A DNA stretch of 64,000 nucleotides from Corynebacterium sp. NML140438 (GTDB lineage Bacteria; Actinomycetota; Actinomycetes; Mycobacteriales; Mycobacteriaceae). This document shows positions 8,197-17,302 of the stretch, piece after piece. The notes under the pieces are model-generated. The model had not been told where the DNA came from. It searched no databases and saw only the letters and a program-made list of their open reading frames with translations. The DNA is taken from the NCBI RefSeq assembly GCF_001875725.1, contig NZ_MLCQ01000019.1, positions 1 through 64,000 of the forward strand, written 5' to 3'. A program made the position numbers and the translations under genes. Within the stretch, counting starts at the first letter, position 1. The number at the start of each line of letters is the position of its first letter.

Positions 8197-9348
8197 ATGA
8201 ATCCACATCTGAGCGTCGGGGGCCTGGCGCTGAGCTCCCCCGTCCTCCTCGCGCCGATGGCCGGCGTGACCAACATGCCGTTCCGCGTGCTGTGCCGCGA
8301 GATCGAGCAGGAGCTCACCGGCACCACTTCAGGCCTCTACGTCTGCGAGATGATCACCGCCCGCGCCATGGTCGAGCGCAACGAGAAGACGCTCAAGATG
8401 ATCAGCTTCGCCGACGTGGAGCAGCCGCGCTCGATGCAGCTCTACACCGTGGACCCCGCCTACACCTATGAGGCGGTGCGCATGATCGTCGAGGAGGACA
8501 TCGCCGACCATGTGGACATGAACTTCGGCTGCCCGGTGCCGAAGGTGACTCGGCGCGGCGGCGGCTCCGCTATTCCCTATAAGCGCAGGCTGTACGGCAA
8601 TATCGTGGCTGCGGCCGTCCGCGCGGCGGAAGGTTCGGGGGTGCCGATTACGGTGAAGTTCCGCGTCGGGATTGACGACGACCACCACACGCACATGGAC
8701 GCTGGCCGGATCGCCGCCGAGGAAGGTGCGGCAGCCGTGGCGCTGCACGCGCGCACTGCTGCGGAGCGATACTCCGGGGCGGCGCACTGGGACGAGATTG
8801 CTCGGCTGGTGGAGCACATGCGGGGCACGGGGCTGCCGGTTATCGGCAACGGGGACATCTTTGCTGCCAAGGATGCGACCGACATGATGGAGCAGACCGG
8901 CTGTCACGGTGTGGAGGTCGGCCGCGGGTGCTTGGGTAGGCCATGGCTGTTCGCGCAAATTGGTGCGCAACTGCGCGGGGAGCCGATCCCGCCGGAGCCA
9001 ACGCTTGGGCACGTCAGTGGCATCATCGCCCGCCACGCGGAGCTGCTCGCGGAGCACGTCGGCGAGCGGCAGGCCTGCCGCGACATCCGCAAGCACACCG
9101 GCTGGTACCTGCGCGGATTCCCGGTTGGCGGCGAGTTCCGCAAGGACCTGGCTCGGGTGGAAACGCTTGACCAACTGGGTGCGCTGCTGGCGACCATTGC
9201 GGACTCCGAGGAGCTCGCCGAACACGCTGACGACGCCCGCGGCCGCCAGGGTTCCTCCTCCAAAGTGGCCCTGCCAGAGGGATGGCTCGACGACCCGGAA
9301 GACGCCACCGTGCCGGAGGGCGCCGAGATCGAAAACAACGGCGGCTAG
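8197..9348 (+). CDS. dus: tRNA-dihydrouridine synthase
   Basis: FMN enzyme that reduces uridines in the tRNA D-loop. The 383-aa product starts at the ATG 8197; the longer reading frame upstream has no conserved sequence. APMAGVTNMPFR is the N-terminal Dus signature, and NFGCPVPKVTRRGGGSAI holds the catalytic Cys. VKFRVGIDDDHH, LHARTAAERYSG and NGDIF follow the TIM barrel order. The last 40 residues are an acidic tail after the family domain. A dus gene between the CoA-transferase and phoU is the order I recall from C. glutamicum. It is a DusB-type protein; which uridine it modifies cannot be read from sequence. Confidence 0.92.
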   Translation: MNPHLSVGGLALSSPVLLAPMAGVTNMPFRVLCREIEQELTGTTSGLYVCEMITARAMVERNEKTLKMISFADVEQPRSMQLYTVDPAYTYEAVRMIVEEDIADHVDMNFGCPVPKVTRRGGGSAIPYKRRLYGNIVAAAVRAAEGSGVPITVKFRVGIDDDHHTHMDAGRIAAEEGAAAVALHARTAAERYSGAAHWDEIARLVEHMRGTGLPVIGNGDIFAAKDATDMMEQTGCHGVEVGRGCLGRPWLFAQIGAQLRGEPIPPEPTLGHVSGIIARHAELLAEHVGERQACRDIRKHTGWYLRGFPVGGEFRKDLARVETLDQLGALLATIADSEELAEHADDARGRQGSSSKVALPEGWLDDPEDATVPEGAEIENNGG

Positions 9349-9388
9349 GCCGCTAGGCCTCTCCCATTTACCTATTACTATGGCGAGC

Positions 9389-10117
9389 ATGCGTACCGCC
9401 TACCGTGAACACCTTGAAGCCTTCAACCGCGATCTGCTGCAGATGTGCGATACCGTCCGCGAGGTCATGCAGTTGGCATCCACGGCGCTGCTGGAGCAGT
9501 CGCTTGAGGACGCCGAGCATGCCCTCAACGCGTCCGACCCGCTCAAGGAGCTCTCGCTGCGCTGCGAGGAGCGCAGCATGAGCTTGCTCGCCCTGGAGAA
9601 CCCGGTGGCGGGGGATCTGCGCCAAGTATTGTCCTCGATCTACATCGTGGAGAACTTCTCGCGGATGGGGGCGATGGCGAAGCACATCGCGAAGCTGGCG
9701 CGGCTGCGCCACCCCTACCCCGTACTGCCGAACACGGAGCACGCACCGATCGCGGAGATGGCCGCGCGTGTAGACGAAATGGTCAACATCACGCATGACC
9801 TGCTGCTCGACCCGGACCCGGACGTCGCCGTGGAGCTCAACGCGATCGACGAAGGGGTCGACGACCTCCACGACTACCTCAACGCTATTACGACCTCCGA
9901 CTCCTGGGAACACTCTGCGCGGGAGGCCGTCGACGTGGCCCTTGTCTCTCGCTACTACGAGCGCTACGCGGACCGCTGCGTCAACGTCGCCGGGCGCGTC
10001 GTCTTCCTGGTCACGGGTTTGAATCCGAAGGAGTACATGAAGCAGCGCGACGAGGACGCGTTCGACCGCCACTCGAAGCTGACAGCAATCGAGCGGCGGT
10101 TCCGGTCGAAGAAGTAG
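9389..10117 (+). CDS. phoU: Phosphate transport regulator PhoU
   Basis: Peripheral regulator that connects the Pst transporter with the phosphate two-component system. The 242-aa product is all-alpha with two PhoU repeats. RQVLSSIYIVENFSRMGAMAKH and the repeat RYYERYADRCVNVAGRVVF carry the E/D-x3-D metal-cluster residues. The start is taken at MRTAYREHLEAF, the usual beginning in corynebacteria; another ATG lies three codons upstream. It is convergent with pstB, only 3 nt between stops, so it is not part of the pst operon transcript. This separate, facing arrangement is common in corynebacteria. Confidence 0.93.
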   Translation: MRTAYREHLEAFNRDLLQMCDTVREVMQLASTALLEQSLEDAEHALNASDPLKELSLRCEERSMSLLALENPVAGDLRQVLSSIYIVENFSRMGAMAKHIAKLARLRHPYPVLPNTEHAPIAEMAARVDEMVNITHDLLLDPDPDVAVELNAIDEGVDDLHDYLNAITTSDSWEHSAREAVDVALVSRYYERYADRCVNVAGRVVFLVTGLNPKEYMKQRDEDAFDRHSKLTAIERRFRSKK

Positions 10118-10120
10118 CGA

Positions 10121-10894
10121 CTAGCCGAAGCGGCCAGCGATGTAGTCTTCGGTTTCCTGCCGCGACGGGTTTTCGAAGATCGTGGTGGTGTCGTCGAACT
10201 CGATGAGCTGGCCTGGCTTACCGGTCGCTTCCAGGGAGAAGAACGCCGTCTTGTCCGACACGCGCGCAGCCTGCTGCATATTGTGCGTGACGATCACGAT
10301 GGTGTAGTTCTCCTTCAGCTCGTGGATGAGTTCCTCCACTGCCAAGGTCGAGATCGGGTCGAGGGCGGAGCAGGGCTCGTCCATAAGCAAGACCTCGGGG
10401 CGCACCGCGATGGCCCTCGCAATGCACAGGCGCTGCTGCTGACCACCTGAAAGGCCACCACCCGGCTTGTCCAGGCGGTCCTTGACCTCGTCCCACAGGT
10501 TCGCCGCGCGCAGGGAGCGCTCCGCGACGTCCTTGAGCTCCTTCTTGTTCTTCACCCCTGCCAAGCGCAGGCCCGCCACGACGTTGTCCTCGATGGACAT
10601 CGTCGGGAACGGGTTGGCCTTCTGGAACACCATGCCGACGGTGCTTCGCACCGACACCGGGTCCACGTCCTTGCCGTAAATATTGTGGCCGTCCAGAATA
10701 ATCTCGCCCTGCACGGAGGCGCCCGGGATCACCTCGTGCATGCGGTTGAGCGTGCGCAGCACGGTTGACTTGCCACAGCCCGAAGGGCCGATGAACGCAG
10801 TGACTGCCTGCGCGGGAATCTCCATGGTGACGTCCTGCACCGCGTGAAAATCACCGTAGTAAATGTTGACGTCACGCATCTGAAGCTTCGACAT
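10121..10894 (-). CDS. pstB: Phosphate ABC transporter ATP-binding protein
   Basis: ATPase of the high-affinity phosphate importer, 257 aa, cytosolic face of the membrane. It shows Walker [10 protein letters not shown], the Q-loop VFQKANPFP typical of PstB, signature [14 protein letters not shown], Walker [14 protein letters not shown] and the switch His in IVTHNMQQA. The start at 10894 ([14 protein letters not shown]) is used; the reading frame is open upstream but unlike PstB. Last gene of pstSCAB, 14 nt after pstA. Confidence 0.96.
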   Translation of the reverse strand: MSKLQMRDVNIYYGDFHAVQDVTMEIPAQAVTAFIGPSGCGKSTVLRTLNRMHEVIPGASVQGEIILDGHNIYGKDVDPVSVRSTVGMVFQKANPFPTMSIEDNVVAGLRLAGVKNKKELKDVAERSLRAANLWDEVKDRLDKPGGGLSGGQQQRLCIARAIAVRPEVLLMDEPCSALDPISTLAVEELIHELKENYTIVIVTHNMQQAARVSDKTAFFSLEATGKPGQLIEFDDTTTIFENPSRQETEDYIAGRFG

Positions 10895-10908
10895 ATTGCA
10901 CGTAATCC

Positions 10909-11802
10909 TTATTTCTTCACTGAAAACTTCGCGGCAATCAACCGCGCGAGCGCGTTGAGCACAACAACAATGATGAGCAGTGTGAGGGCCGAGCCCCACA
11001 GCCTGTCGGCGGCCGCACCCGTACCGCCTGCCTTCCACATGTCCAGCATGAACAGCGGCAGCGAGGACTGCGGCTGACCAAACATGCCGGCCCAGTTCAC
11101 GATCGGCGTGGATCCGACGAGGATCAGCACCGGCGCAGACTCGCCCATCACGCGGGCAATCGCCAGCATGATGCCGGTGGTGATGCCGGAGAAGGCCGTC
11201 GGCACCACAACGCGCACGATGGTCTTCCACTTCGGCACGCCCAGGGCGTAGGACGCCTCACGCAGATCCATCGGCACCACGCGCAGCATCTCCTCCGTAT
11301 TGCGCACCACCACGGGCAGCATCAGCAGGATCAGCGACAGCGCGACCGCGAAACCGGAGCGCGCCTGCCCCAGCACCGTGATCCACAGCGCGTAGATGAA
11401 CAGCGCGGCAACAATCGACGGCACACCTGACAGGATGTCCACCATGAACGTGGTCAGCTTGCCCAGCTTCCCGCCCTTGTCATACTCCACCAGGTAGATC
11501 GCTGTGGCCACGCCAATCGGGATCGCAATTATCGACGCCACCAACGTCTGCGCCAGCGTTCCTACAATCGCGTGCAGCGCACCGCCGCCCTCCTTGGTGG
11601 CGCGGATACCGACCATGTCGGTGGTCCACCAGGACACGTCGCTGATGGCGTCCCACCCGCGGCCGACCACCGTGACCAGCAGCCACAGCAGCGGCAGCAT
11701 CGCCAGCACCATCGTGGCAGCCACGAGCGTGCCCATCACAGCGCTTTTGATCGTGCGCGACTTCGCCACGGGGGTAAATGGCGACATAGGCTTTGTTGTC
11801 AT
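10909..11802 (-). CDS. pstA: Phosphate ABC transporter permease PstA
   Basis: Integral membrane permease of the Pst importer, 297 aa with about six helices. The binding-protein-dependent permease motif is in the stretch [20 protein letters not shown], where the EAA loop contacts Pst[19 protein letters not shown] is a typical PstA N-terminal loop. Its start overlaps the pstC stop by 4 nt, showing coupled translation. Confidence 0.96.
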   Translation of the reverse strand: MTTKPMSPFTPVAKSRTIKSAVMGTLVAATMVLAMLPLLWLLVTVVGRGWDAISDVSWWTTDMVGIRATKEGGGALHAIVGTLAQTLVASIIAIPIGVATAIYLVEYDKGGKLGKLTTFMVDILSGVPSIVAALFIYALWITVLGQARSGFAVALSLILLMLPVVVRNTEEMLRVVPMDLREASYALGVPKWKTIVRVVVPTAFSGITTGIMLAIARVMGESAPVLILVGSTPIVNWAGMFGQPQSSLPLFMLDMWKAGGTGAAADRLWGSALTLLIIVVVLNALARLIAAKFSVKK

Positions 11803-12761
11803 TTACTTCTCCTCACAATCGCGCGCGCTGCAGCGTTGACCGCGAACGTAATCACGAACAGGACCAAGCCCGCCGCGATGTAGGCGCCAGCGCTAATCGG
11901 GTTGTTGAACTCCGCCGATGCATTCGCAATAGCGGTTGCGAAGGTGGTGCCGCCGTCGAAGAGCGAGCCGCGGAACAGCGGTGCCGGGGAAACCACCATG
12001 TACAGCGCCATCGTCTCGCCCAGCGCGCGGCCAAGACCCAGCATGGAGCCAGCCACGAAGCCGGACTTGCCGAACGGCAACACCGTCATCCGAACCACGT
12101 CCCAGCGCGTCGCGCCCAAGGCCATCGCAGACTCGATGAGACCGCGCGGCGTCTGCGTGAAGATCTCGCGGGCGGTGGCTGCGATGATCGGCAAGATCAT
12201 GATGGCCAGCACGATGCCACCGGTCAGGATGTTTCGGCCCGTCGCGAACGACGGCGAGTTTTGGTAGTGCGCGAAGAGGAAGAAGTCGCCTCCCCAGGAA
12301 TGCACCCACTCATAAAATTTGCCCAGTGCAGGTCCCAGCACTTTCGCGCCCCAGATGCCATAGACGATCGACGGCACCGCCGCCAGCAAATCCACCAGCA
12401 CCGCGAGCGGGCGCACCATGCGCTTCGGCGCGAAGCTCGAGAGGAACAGCGCCACGCCCAGAGCGACCGGCATCGCAATCAGCAGCGCGATGAGCGAGAT
12501 CATCACCGTGGAGAAGAACAAGTTCGGGATACCGAAACGCATTGCGTCCAGGTTCGCCGTCTCCCACGGGCCCGAATACGTCAGGAACCCGAGGAAGCCA
12601 CCCTCGTTCCGCAGCAGCGGTGGCAACGCCTCCAGTAGGAGGAATGCGCCAATCGCAGAAATGATGAGCGTGATTAAAACCGAAGAGGACGTCGATACGC
12701 CCTCGAAGACGCGGTCCCCGGCTCGGCGCCGGGGGCGCGCCTCAACTTGAGCTGTAGCCAT
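11799..12761 (-). CDS. pstC: Phosphate ABC transporter permease PstC
   Basis: Second permease of the Pst importer, 320 aa. N-terminal basic segment, then about six helices; the EAA loop is ESAMALGATRWDVVRMTVLP. GIWGAKVLGP and the GLGRALGETMAL stretch are PstC hallmarks. It forms the channel with PstA and starts 2 nt after the pstS stop. Confidence 0.96.
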   Translation of the reverse strand: MATAQVEARPRRRAGDRVFEGVSTSSSVLITLIISAIGAFLLLEALPPLLRNEGGFLGFLTYSGPWETANLDAMRFGIPNLFFSTVMISLIALLIAMPVALGVALFLSSFAPKRMVRPLAVLVDLLAAVPSIVYGIWGAKVLGPALGKFYEWVHSWGGDFFLFAHYQNSPSFATGRNILTGGIVLAIMILPIIAATAREIFTQTPRGLIESAMALGATRWDVVRMTVLPFGKSGFVAGSMLGLGRALGETMALYMVVSPAPLFRGSLFDGGTTFATAIANASAEFNNPISAGAYIAAGLVLFVITFAVNAAARAIVRRSK

Positions 12762-12763
12762 TG

Positions 12764-13885
12764 TTACTGAATCGCGTTGATAGCCTCACGGAGACGCTCA
12801 GCGTGCGCGCCCGACACCGGGATGAAGCCCTCGGACTCCAGCTCGCTGTCCTGCGAATCCAGCGCCACGTTCAGGAAGTCACGCACCATGCCAGCAGTTG
12901 CCGCATCGTAGCCAGCCGAGCACACAATCTCGTAGGTGGTCAGGATCAGCGGGTAGGAATCCGCATCCTGCGACGCGAACAGCGCGTCCGAATCCACCAC
13001 CATGTTGTGGCCCTCCGAGGAGAACTTCATGTGTGCAAGCGCGTTGCCCACCGTTGTGGAGTTCAGCTCCACCGCACCGTGGCCGAAGTCGACCTTGGCG
13101 ATCTTGTCCGCGAAGCCCGCCTCAACGTAGGTGATCGCGCCTGGGGTGTTTGCCACCTGGTCAGCGACACCGGTGGAGCCGTTCGCGCCGGAGCCAACCT
13201 CCGTCGGGAACGCCTTGCCCTTCGACTCCCACTTGCCATCCGAGGCCGCAATCAGGAACTTCTGGAAGTTATCCGAGGTACCCGACTCGTCCGCACGGTA
13301 CACCACGTTGATCTTCTGGTCCGGCAGCTCTACGCCCGGGTTCGACTCCGCAATCTTCGGGTCGTTCCAGTTCTTGATGACGCCCTGGAAGATCTCCACA
13401 ATGTTGTCGACGCTCAGCGTCAGCTCATCGACGCCCTCCAGGTTGTACGCAACCGCGACAGGACCAATCACGAACGGCAGGTGCCACGTCTCGTTGCCGC
13501 CGCAGCGCTCCGCCGCCTTCGCCACTTCCTCTTCCTTCAGTGGCGAGTCGGAACCAGCGAAGACCACCTGCTTATCCAGGAACTGCTTCACACCAGCGCC
13601 GGAACCGGTCGGGTTGTACGCCAGCGTCGCGCCCGGAACCTCCGACTCGTACACGGTGCGGAAGTAGTCCATCGCGTTCTGCTGCGAGGACGCGCCCTCT
13701 GCCAGCAGCTGCCCCGTTTCGCCGGAAAGTTCGTACTCCCCTGCGACTGCAGCATCAGAACCGGGGGTATCCGTTGCAGAGGTATCCGCCGCGTTGTCCG
13801 CCCCGTTGCCACACGCAACCAATGCGGCGGACGCTACCGCCAGGACGCCGAATACTGCTGCAGAACGCTGATTTTTGAAATTCAC
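12764..13885 (-). CDS. pstS: Phosphate-binding lipoprotein PstS
   Basis: Extracellular substrate-binding lipoprotein that catches phosphate for PstCAB, 373 aa. Signal peptide with lipobox LVACG around residue 25, then an acidic, low-complexity linker. EGASSQQNAMDYF and YNPTGSGAGVKQF hold phosphate ligands, together with FAGSDSPL and RADESGTSDNF. The C-terminal SAGYDAATAGMVRDFLN is normal for the family. First gene of the pst operon; PHO-box-like repeats lie 60-105 nt upstream. Confidence 0.96.
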   Translation of the reverse strand: MNFKNQRSAAVFGVLAVASAALVACGNGADNAADTSATDTPGSDAAVAGEYELSGETGQLLAEGASSQQNAMDYFRTVYESEVPGATLAYNPTGSGAGVKQFLDKQVVFAGSDSPLKEEEVAKAAERCGGNETWHLPFVIGPVAVAYNLEGVDELTLSVDNIVEIFQGVIKNWNDPKIAESNPGVELPDQKINVVYRADESGTSDNFQKFLIAASDGKWESKGKAFPTEVGSGANGSTGVADQVANTPGAITYVEAGFADKIAKVDFGHGAVELNSTTVGNALAHMKFSSEGHNMVVDSDALFASQDADSYPLILTTYEIVCSAGYDAATAGMVRDFLNVALDSQDSELESEGFIPVSGAHAERLREAINAIQ

Positions 13886-13947
13886 GTGGAATTCCTTTCC
13901 AAGAAATAGTGACCTTTGATGTTCGAGGAGTAACGCTAAAGCGTGTT

Positions 13948-13988
13948 GGTGAACACAAAAGGTCCCTATTCGTGAACTTCACATGAAT
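13948..13988 (-). promoter_or_regulatory. PHO-box-like direct repeats upstream of pstS
   Basis: On the minus strand, ATTCATG (13988-13982) and GTTCACG (13977-13971) are 11 bp apart, and a third unit GTTCACC (13954-13948) follows 23 bp later. Actinobacterial PhoP/RegX3-type regulators are known to bind direct repeats of about 11 bp built on GTTCACC. The sites point toward pstS (start 13885). The regulator is probably the phoR product at 34554-35261. The 11-bp pair is the strongest part. Confidence 0.55.
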
Positions 13989-14006
13989 GTTGCGTGACGG
14001 TTGGAT

Positions 14007-14921
14007 TTAATCCTCCGTCGCTGCCCCCGGTGCCTTATATACGACGTGGCGCTCCGCGACGGTGAACCCGAGCTCCTCGTAGCGCTTCACGGCCGGGGCG
14101 TTGTCTGCCTCGACGTACAGGATTACCGCTGAGCTGCCCTGCTCAGCGAGGTGGGCAAGCCCCAGCTCCATCAGCACACCGCCCAGGCCGTGTCCACGGA
14201 AGGCGTCCGCCAAGCCGACCACATAAACCTCGCCGGTGCCGTCCGCGTGGCGCTTCGTCCAGTGAAAGCCCGCGAGCTCTTCTCCGCGGTACAGGAACCA
14301 CACACCGGCCGGGTCGAACCATTCGGCCTCCATCGCGCGGTGCAGGCGCTCGATATCCCAGCCGCCCTGCTCCGGGTGCCAAGAAAACGCCTGGTTGTTG
14401 GCCTCCAGCCACGACTTTTCGACGGCCCCACGGCCCCACTTCGCGCTCGCCTCGGTGAGGTTGAACGCCTCGTATCCCTCGGGCAGCTCGACCGGCCCGG
14501 CGTGCACCTCGTCCAGCCGCATCACCAGCAGCTCGCGCACCGGGCGCAGCCCGAGCAGCAGCGCGACCTCGTGGGCGTCAGGCAGGTTGCCGTGGGCCCA
14601 CAGGCCCGCGGCGGGGTTGTGGGCGAAGGTGGCGTCAACAAGACTGCGACCCATCCCCTGCCCGCGCGACTGCGGATCCACCGCGAGCTCCGCCGAACCG
14701 TCCGGGGCGAACCCTACTACTCCTACAACGTCGTCACCTTGGCTGACTACCAGGTGATTATGGCCGAGACGGGCATCGTGAAGCCCGTTGAGGAACTGCT
14801 CGGAAAAGGCGGCGATGCCGTCGTAGTCCGCGACGCGCTGCAGCATCGCCTCTACCTGTCGTGCTGTCTCCGGGTGCTCGGGCAGCGTGAGCGGGTGGGG
14901 GTGAAAGTGAGTGTTCGTCAT
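14007..14921 (-). CDS. mshD: Mycothiol synthase (two-domain GNAT acetyltransferase)
   Basis: Last step of mycothiol synthesis: transfers acetyl from acetyl-CoA to Cys-GlcN-Ins. The 304-aa protein has two GNAT halves. The first has the CoA-binding turn VDPQSRGQGMGRSL; the second has VGLADAFRGHGLGGVLM. The C-terminal segment YVEADNAPAVKRYEELGF is the usual GNAT end. Mycothiol is restricted to Actinobacteria, so this gene also supports the taxonomic call. It lies beside the pst locus as in mycobacteria, where mshD neighbours a pst ATPase and a PhoU gene. Confidence 0.93.
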   Translation of the reverse strand: MTNTHFHPHPLTLPEHPETARQVEAMLQRVADYDGIAAFSEQFLNGLHDARLGHNHLVVSQGDDVVGVVGFAPDGSAELAVDPQSRGQGMGRSLVDATFAHNPAAGLWAHGNLPDAHEVALLLGLRPVRELLVMRLDEVHAGPVELPEGYEAFNLTEASAKWGRGAVEKSWLEANNQAFSWHPEQGGWDIERLHRAMEAEWFDPAGVWFLYRGEELAGFHWTKRHADGTGEVYVVGLADAFRGHGLGGVLMELGLAHLAEQGSSAVILYVEADNAPAVKRYEELGFTVAERHVVYKAPGAATED

Positions 14922-14955
14922 GCCCCAAGGCTAGCGCGTGTGTACAACTAGAGAC

Positions 14956-15693
14956 GTGAAGAAACGGTCGATCGCGTTCGGACTCGTTGCGGTGCTGCTT
15001 GCTGGTGGTGCCGCCGACACCCTGTTCGCCTCCGGCGTGGAGCGCACACTGTCGAGGCAGGCCGCGCAGCTCAACGGGCTCGAAGTCGCCCCCGAGGCCT
15101 ACATCTCCGGCTTCCCCGTTGCACTTGCCGCGGTGACTGGCACCATCTCGCGCGTGAGCCTGCACTCCGTGGACGTGCCAGTGGAGGGCGTCGGCGTAGG
15201 CAACGCCGGGGTAGAGCTGATCAACCTAGAACTACCCGCGGGCGCTGGGCAGCGACTGCGCCGCGCAGACCTGACCGGCGCGCAGGCCGACGTCGTGCGC
15301 CGCACAGTGCGCCTCGACGGCGTCGCATTCGGCCAGCTCCTCGGCATGACCGACCTCGACATCGCGCACCCCTACGACATCTCCCCCTCCGGCGGCACCG
15401 CCAGCGAAGCCCGCATGACCGGCACCGTCCCCGGCACCGACACCCCCACCACAGTCATCGTCACCCTGCGCCTCGACGGGCCCACGTTCCGCATGCGGCC
15501 CAGCCAGCTTATCGACGTCCCCTCCGAGCTCACCGACCGCGTCCTCGACGCATACACCCTGGACAGGGACACCCGTGACCTGCCGTTAGGCGGCCAGGCC
15601 GACAACGTGCAACTCTCCGGCGGCTCCATCGAGTTTTCCCGCGACCGCATCAACACCGTCGTCGAAGCTGCCGACCTCGCACCTCTGGTGTAG
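14956..15693 (+). CDS. LmeA-like phospholipid-binding protein (DUF2993)
   Basis: Predicted exported protein of 245 aa. The GTG at 14956 gives a typical signal segment KKRSIAFGLVAVLLAGG directly at the N-terminus. The body fits DUF2993: VERTLSRQAAQLNG, then YISGFPVALAAVTG, and later VLDAYTLDRDTR. The mycobacterial homologue LmeA binds phospholipids and helps lipomannan elongation in the cell envelope, and it is also encoded near mshD. Function here is taken from that family link. Confidence 0.75.
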   Translation: MKKRSIAFGLVAVLLAGGAADTLFASGVERTLSRQAAQLNGLEVAPEAYISGFPVALAAVTGTISRVSLHSVDVPVEGVGVGNAGVELINLELPAGAGQRLRRADLTGAQADVVRRTVRLDGVAFGQLLGMTDLDIAHPYDISPSGGTASEARMTGTVPGTDTPTTVIVTLRLDGPTFRMRPSQLIDVPSELTDRVLDAYTLDRDTRDLPLGGQADNVQLSGGSIEFSRDRINTVVEAADLAPLV

Positions 15694-15713
15694 GACGCTG
15701 TAGCCTGGTACGC

Positions 15714-16337
15714 ATGAGTGAAAAACTAAACGGAAACGAAGCAGTCAACCTCGCCGCTGAGCAGTCGAAGGCGACCGCGCACCGCAACATCCCCGCCCTC
15801 GGGTTTGATGAGATGCCCCTTCCAGCGGACACGGCGAACCTGCGTGAAGGCCCCAACCTGCACGACGGACTCTTAGCGCTCCTGCCACTGGTCGGCGTGT
15901 GGCACGGCGAAGGCCAAGCCAACGATAACGGCGACGAATACGCCTTCGGCCAGCAGCTGGTCATCTCCCACGACGGCGAGAACTACCTGCGCTTCGAGTC
16001 CCGCATCTGGCGCCTGGACAAGGACGGCAAACCAACCGGCGCCGACCAGCGCGAGGTCGGCTTCTGGCGCATTTCCCTGAAGGACGAAATCGAGGTCACC
16101 CTCACCAACTCCCGCGGGCTCACCGAGATCATGTACGGCACGCTGCTCAACGAGCGCGCATGGCAGCTGACCAGCGCATCCACCATCGTTACGGAAACCG
16201 GCCCGGAGAACCACGGCCCGGGCAAGCGCGTCTACGGCCTGCTGCCGAACAACAACCTCGGCTGGGTTGACGAACGCGCCGTCGACGGCGAGATGGTCCC
16301 CTACATGTCCGCCGAGCTCAAGCGCGTCGCCGGCTAA
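15714..16337 (+). CDS. Nitrobindin-family haem protein (FABP-like, DUF1794)
   Basis: Cytosolic beta-barrel protein of 207 aa. LVGVWHGEGQAN is the GxWxGxG motif at the barrel opening, and the haem-ligand His would come from the C-terminal strand region. In studied relatives the ferric haem isomerises peroxynitrite to nitrate. About 45 residues precede the barrel and have no clear role. It starts 20 nt after the LmeA-like gene and is probably co-transcribed with it. In M. tuberculosis the homologue Rv0813c lies in the same mshD-purF neighbourhood. Confidence 0.85.
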   Translation: MSEKLNGNEAVNLAAEQSKATAHRNIPALGFDEMPLPADTANLREGPNLHDGLLALLPLVGVWHGEGQANDNGDEYAFGQQLVISHDGENYLRFESRIWRLDKDGKPTGADQREVGFWRISLKDEIEVTLTNSRGLTEIMYGTLLNERAWQLTSASTIVTETGPENHGPGKRVYGLLPNNNLGWVDERAVDGEMVPYMSAELKRVAG

Positions 16338-16356
16338 GCGCTAGTTTTACAGGCTT

Positions 16357-17280
16357 TTACAGGGCGAGCCTCGCGTCGAGCGCCTGCTGCACCAGCTCCT
16401 GGATCTCCCGAGCGTTCTCGGGGGCCGGGAGCTTTTTGTCATTCAGGCGCTTCACCCTCGTCGCCATCCTCGTGGAGCTCACCAGCCACACCGACTCCGC
16501 CTTGAACAGCTCATTTAAGTAGATATCTTTCTGCTTGCACTTCCAGCCGCGCTCCGAGGCGTACTCGAACAGCGCGGCCTGCGTCGTACCAGGTAGGATG
16601 CCCGGCCCCGGCTTCGGTGTGCGGATTCGCCCACCCTTCTTCACCACGATCACCGTCGAGTTCGCGCCCTCCAGCACGCGCTCCGTGGTGGGATCGATGT
16701 AGATCACGTCGTCGTGCCCGTGGCTCTTCGCCCAGCGCAGCGCCGCCATGTTCGCCGCATAGTTCAATGTCTTCGCCCCCACCTGCATCCACGGCACCGC
16801 GTGCTCTCCGGTATCTAGCGAGTAGCCGCGCGACGTCGTCATCACCGACACCCCGCTCTTGCGCTGCTTCAACGCAGTCTCGTCGATGGGGCGCACCGTC
16901 AACCACGCCGTGGGAACGCCGGTGGTTTCGCGGCCGCGCGTCATCGTCCACACGCAGCGCGCGTCGATGTCCTCCGGCTCGCTGCCGCGCTCACGCACAT
17001 AGTCGGCCACCGCCTCATTCGTCGCCTTCACCCAGTGATCCACCCCCGGGTCCGGCAAGTCGAGCGTGCGGGCGCTGCGCCGGAAGCGCTCAATGTGCGC
17101 CTCAAGGTTGGCGGGCACCCCCTTCCGGATCAGGATGGTTTCGAAGATGCCGTCGCCACGTGTGACGGCTGCGTCATCCCAAAACACGTGCGGCATGCTG
17201 GCGTTTTGGCGTCGAATAGAACCGCCGAACGGTTCCACGAGATAGATCACTGGAGCTGGTAACAAGTGCGACGAACCCAT
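16357..17280 (-). CDS. Aminodeoxychorismate lyase-like class IV PLP enzyme
   Basis: Fold-type IV PLP protein of 307 aa, starting at MGSSHLLPAPVIY. VTRGDGIFETI is the N-terminal signature of the PabC/BCAT family. QVGAKTLNYAANM holds the Schiff-base Lys, and LEGANSTVIVV with GILPGTTQ binds the cofactor phosphate. PabC makes p-aminobenzoate for folate; close relatives are branched-chain or D-amino acid aminotransferases. The neighbouring YgfZ gene is folate-linked, which favours the PabC role. The start is divergent from ygfZ with 22 nt between. Confidence 0.75.
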   Translation of the reverse strand: MGSSHLLPAPVIYLVEPFGGSIRRQNASMPHVFWDDAAVTRGDGIFETILIRKGVPANLEAHIERFRRSARTLDLPDPGVDHWVKATNEAVADYVRERGSEPEDIDARCVWTMTRGRETTGVPTAWLTVRPIDETALKQRKSGVSVMTTSRGYSLDTGEHAVPWMQVGAKTLNYAANMAALRWAKSHGHDDVIYIDPTTERVLEGANSTVIVVKKGGRIRTPKPGPGILPGTTQAALFEYASERGWKCKQKDIYLNELFKAESVWLVSSTRMATRVKRLNDKKLPAPENAREIQELVQQALDARLAL

Positions 17281-17302
17281 GCGTTCATAGTATCCCGGTA
17301 CG

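Noticed and set aside
16337..16375. Repeated TTTTACAGG between nitrobindin and the PabC-like gene
   Set aside because: Two copies of a 9-mer in a 20-nt gap; too short to call a functional element and no hairpin forms.
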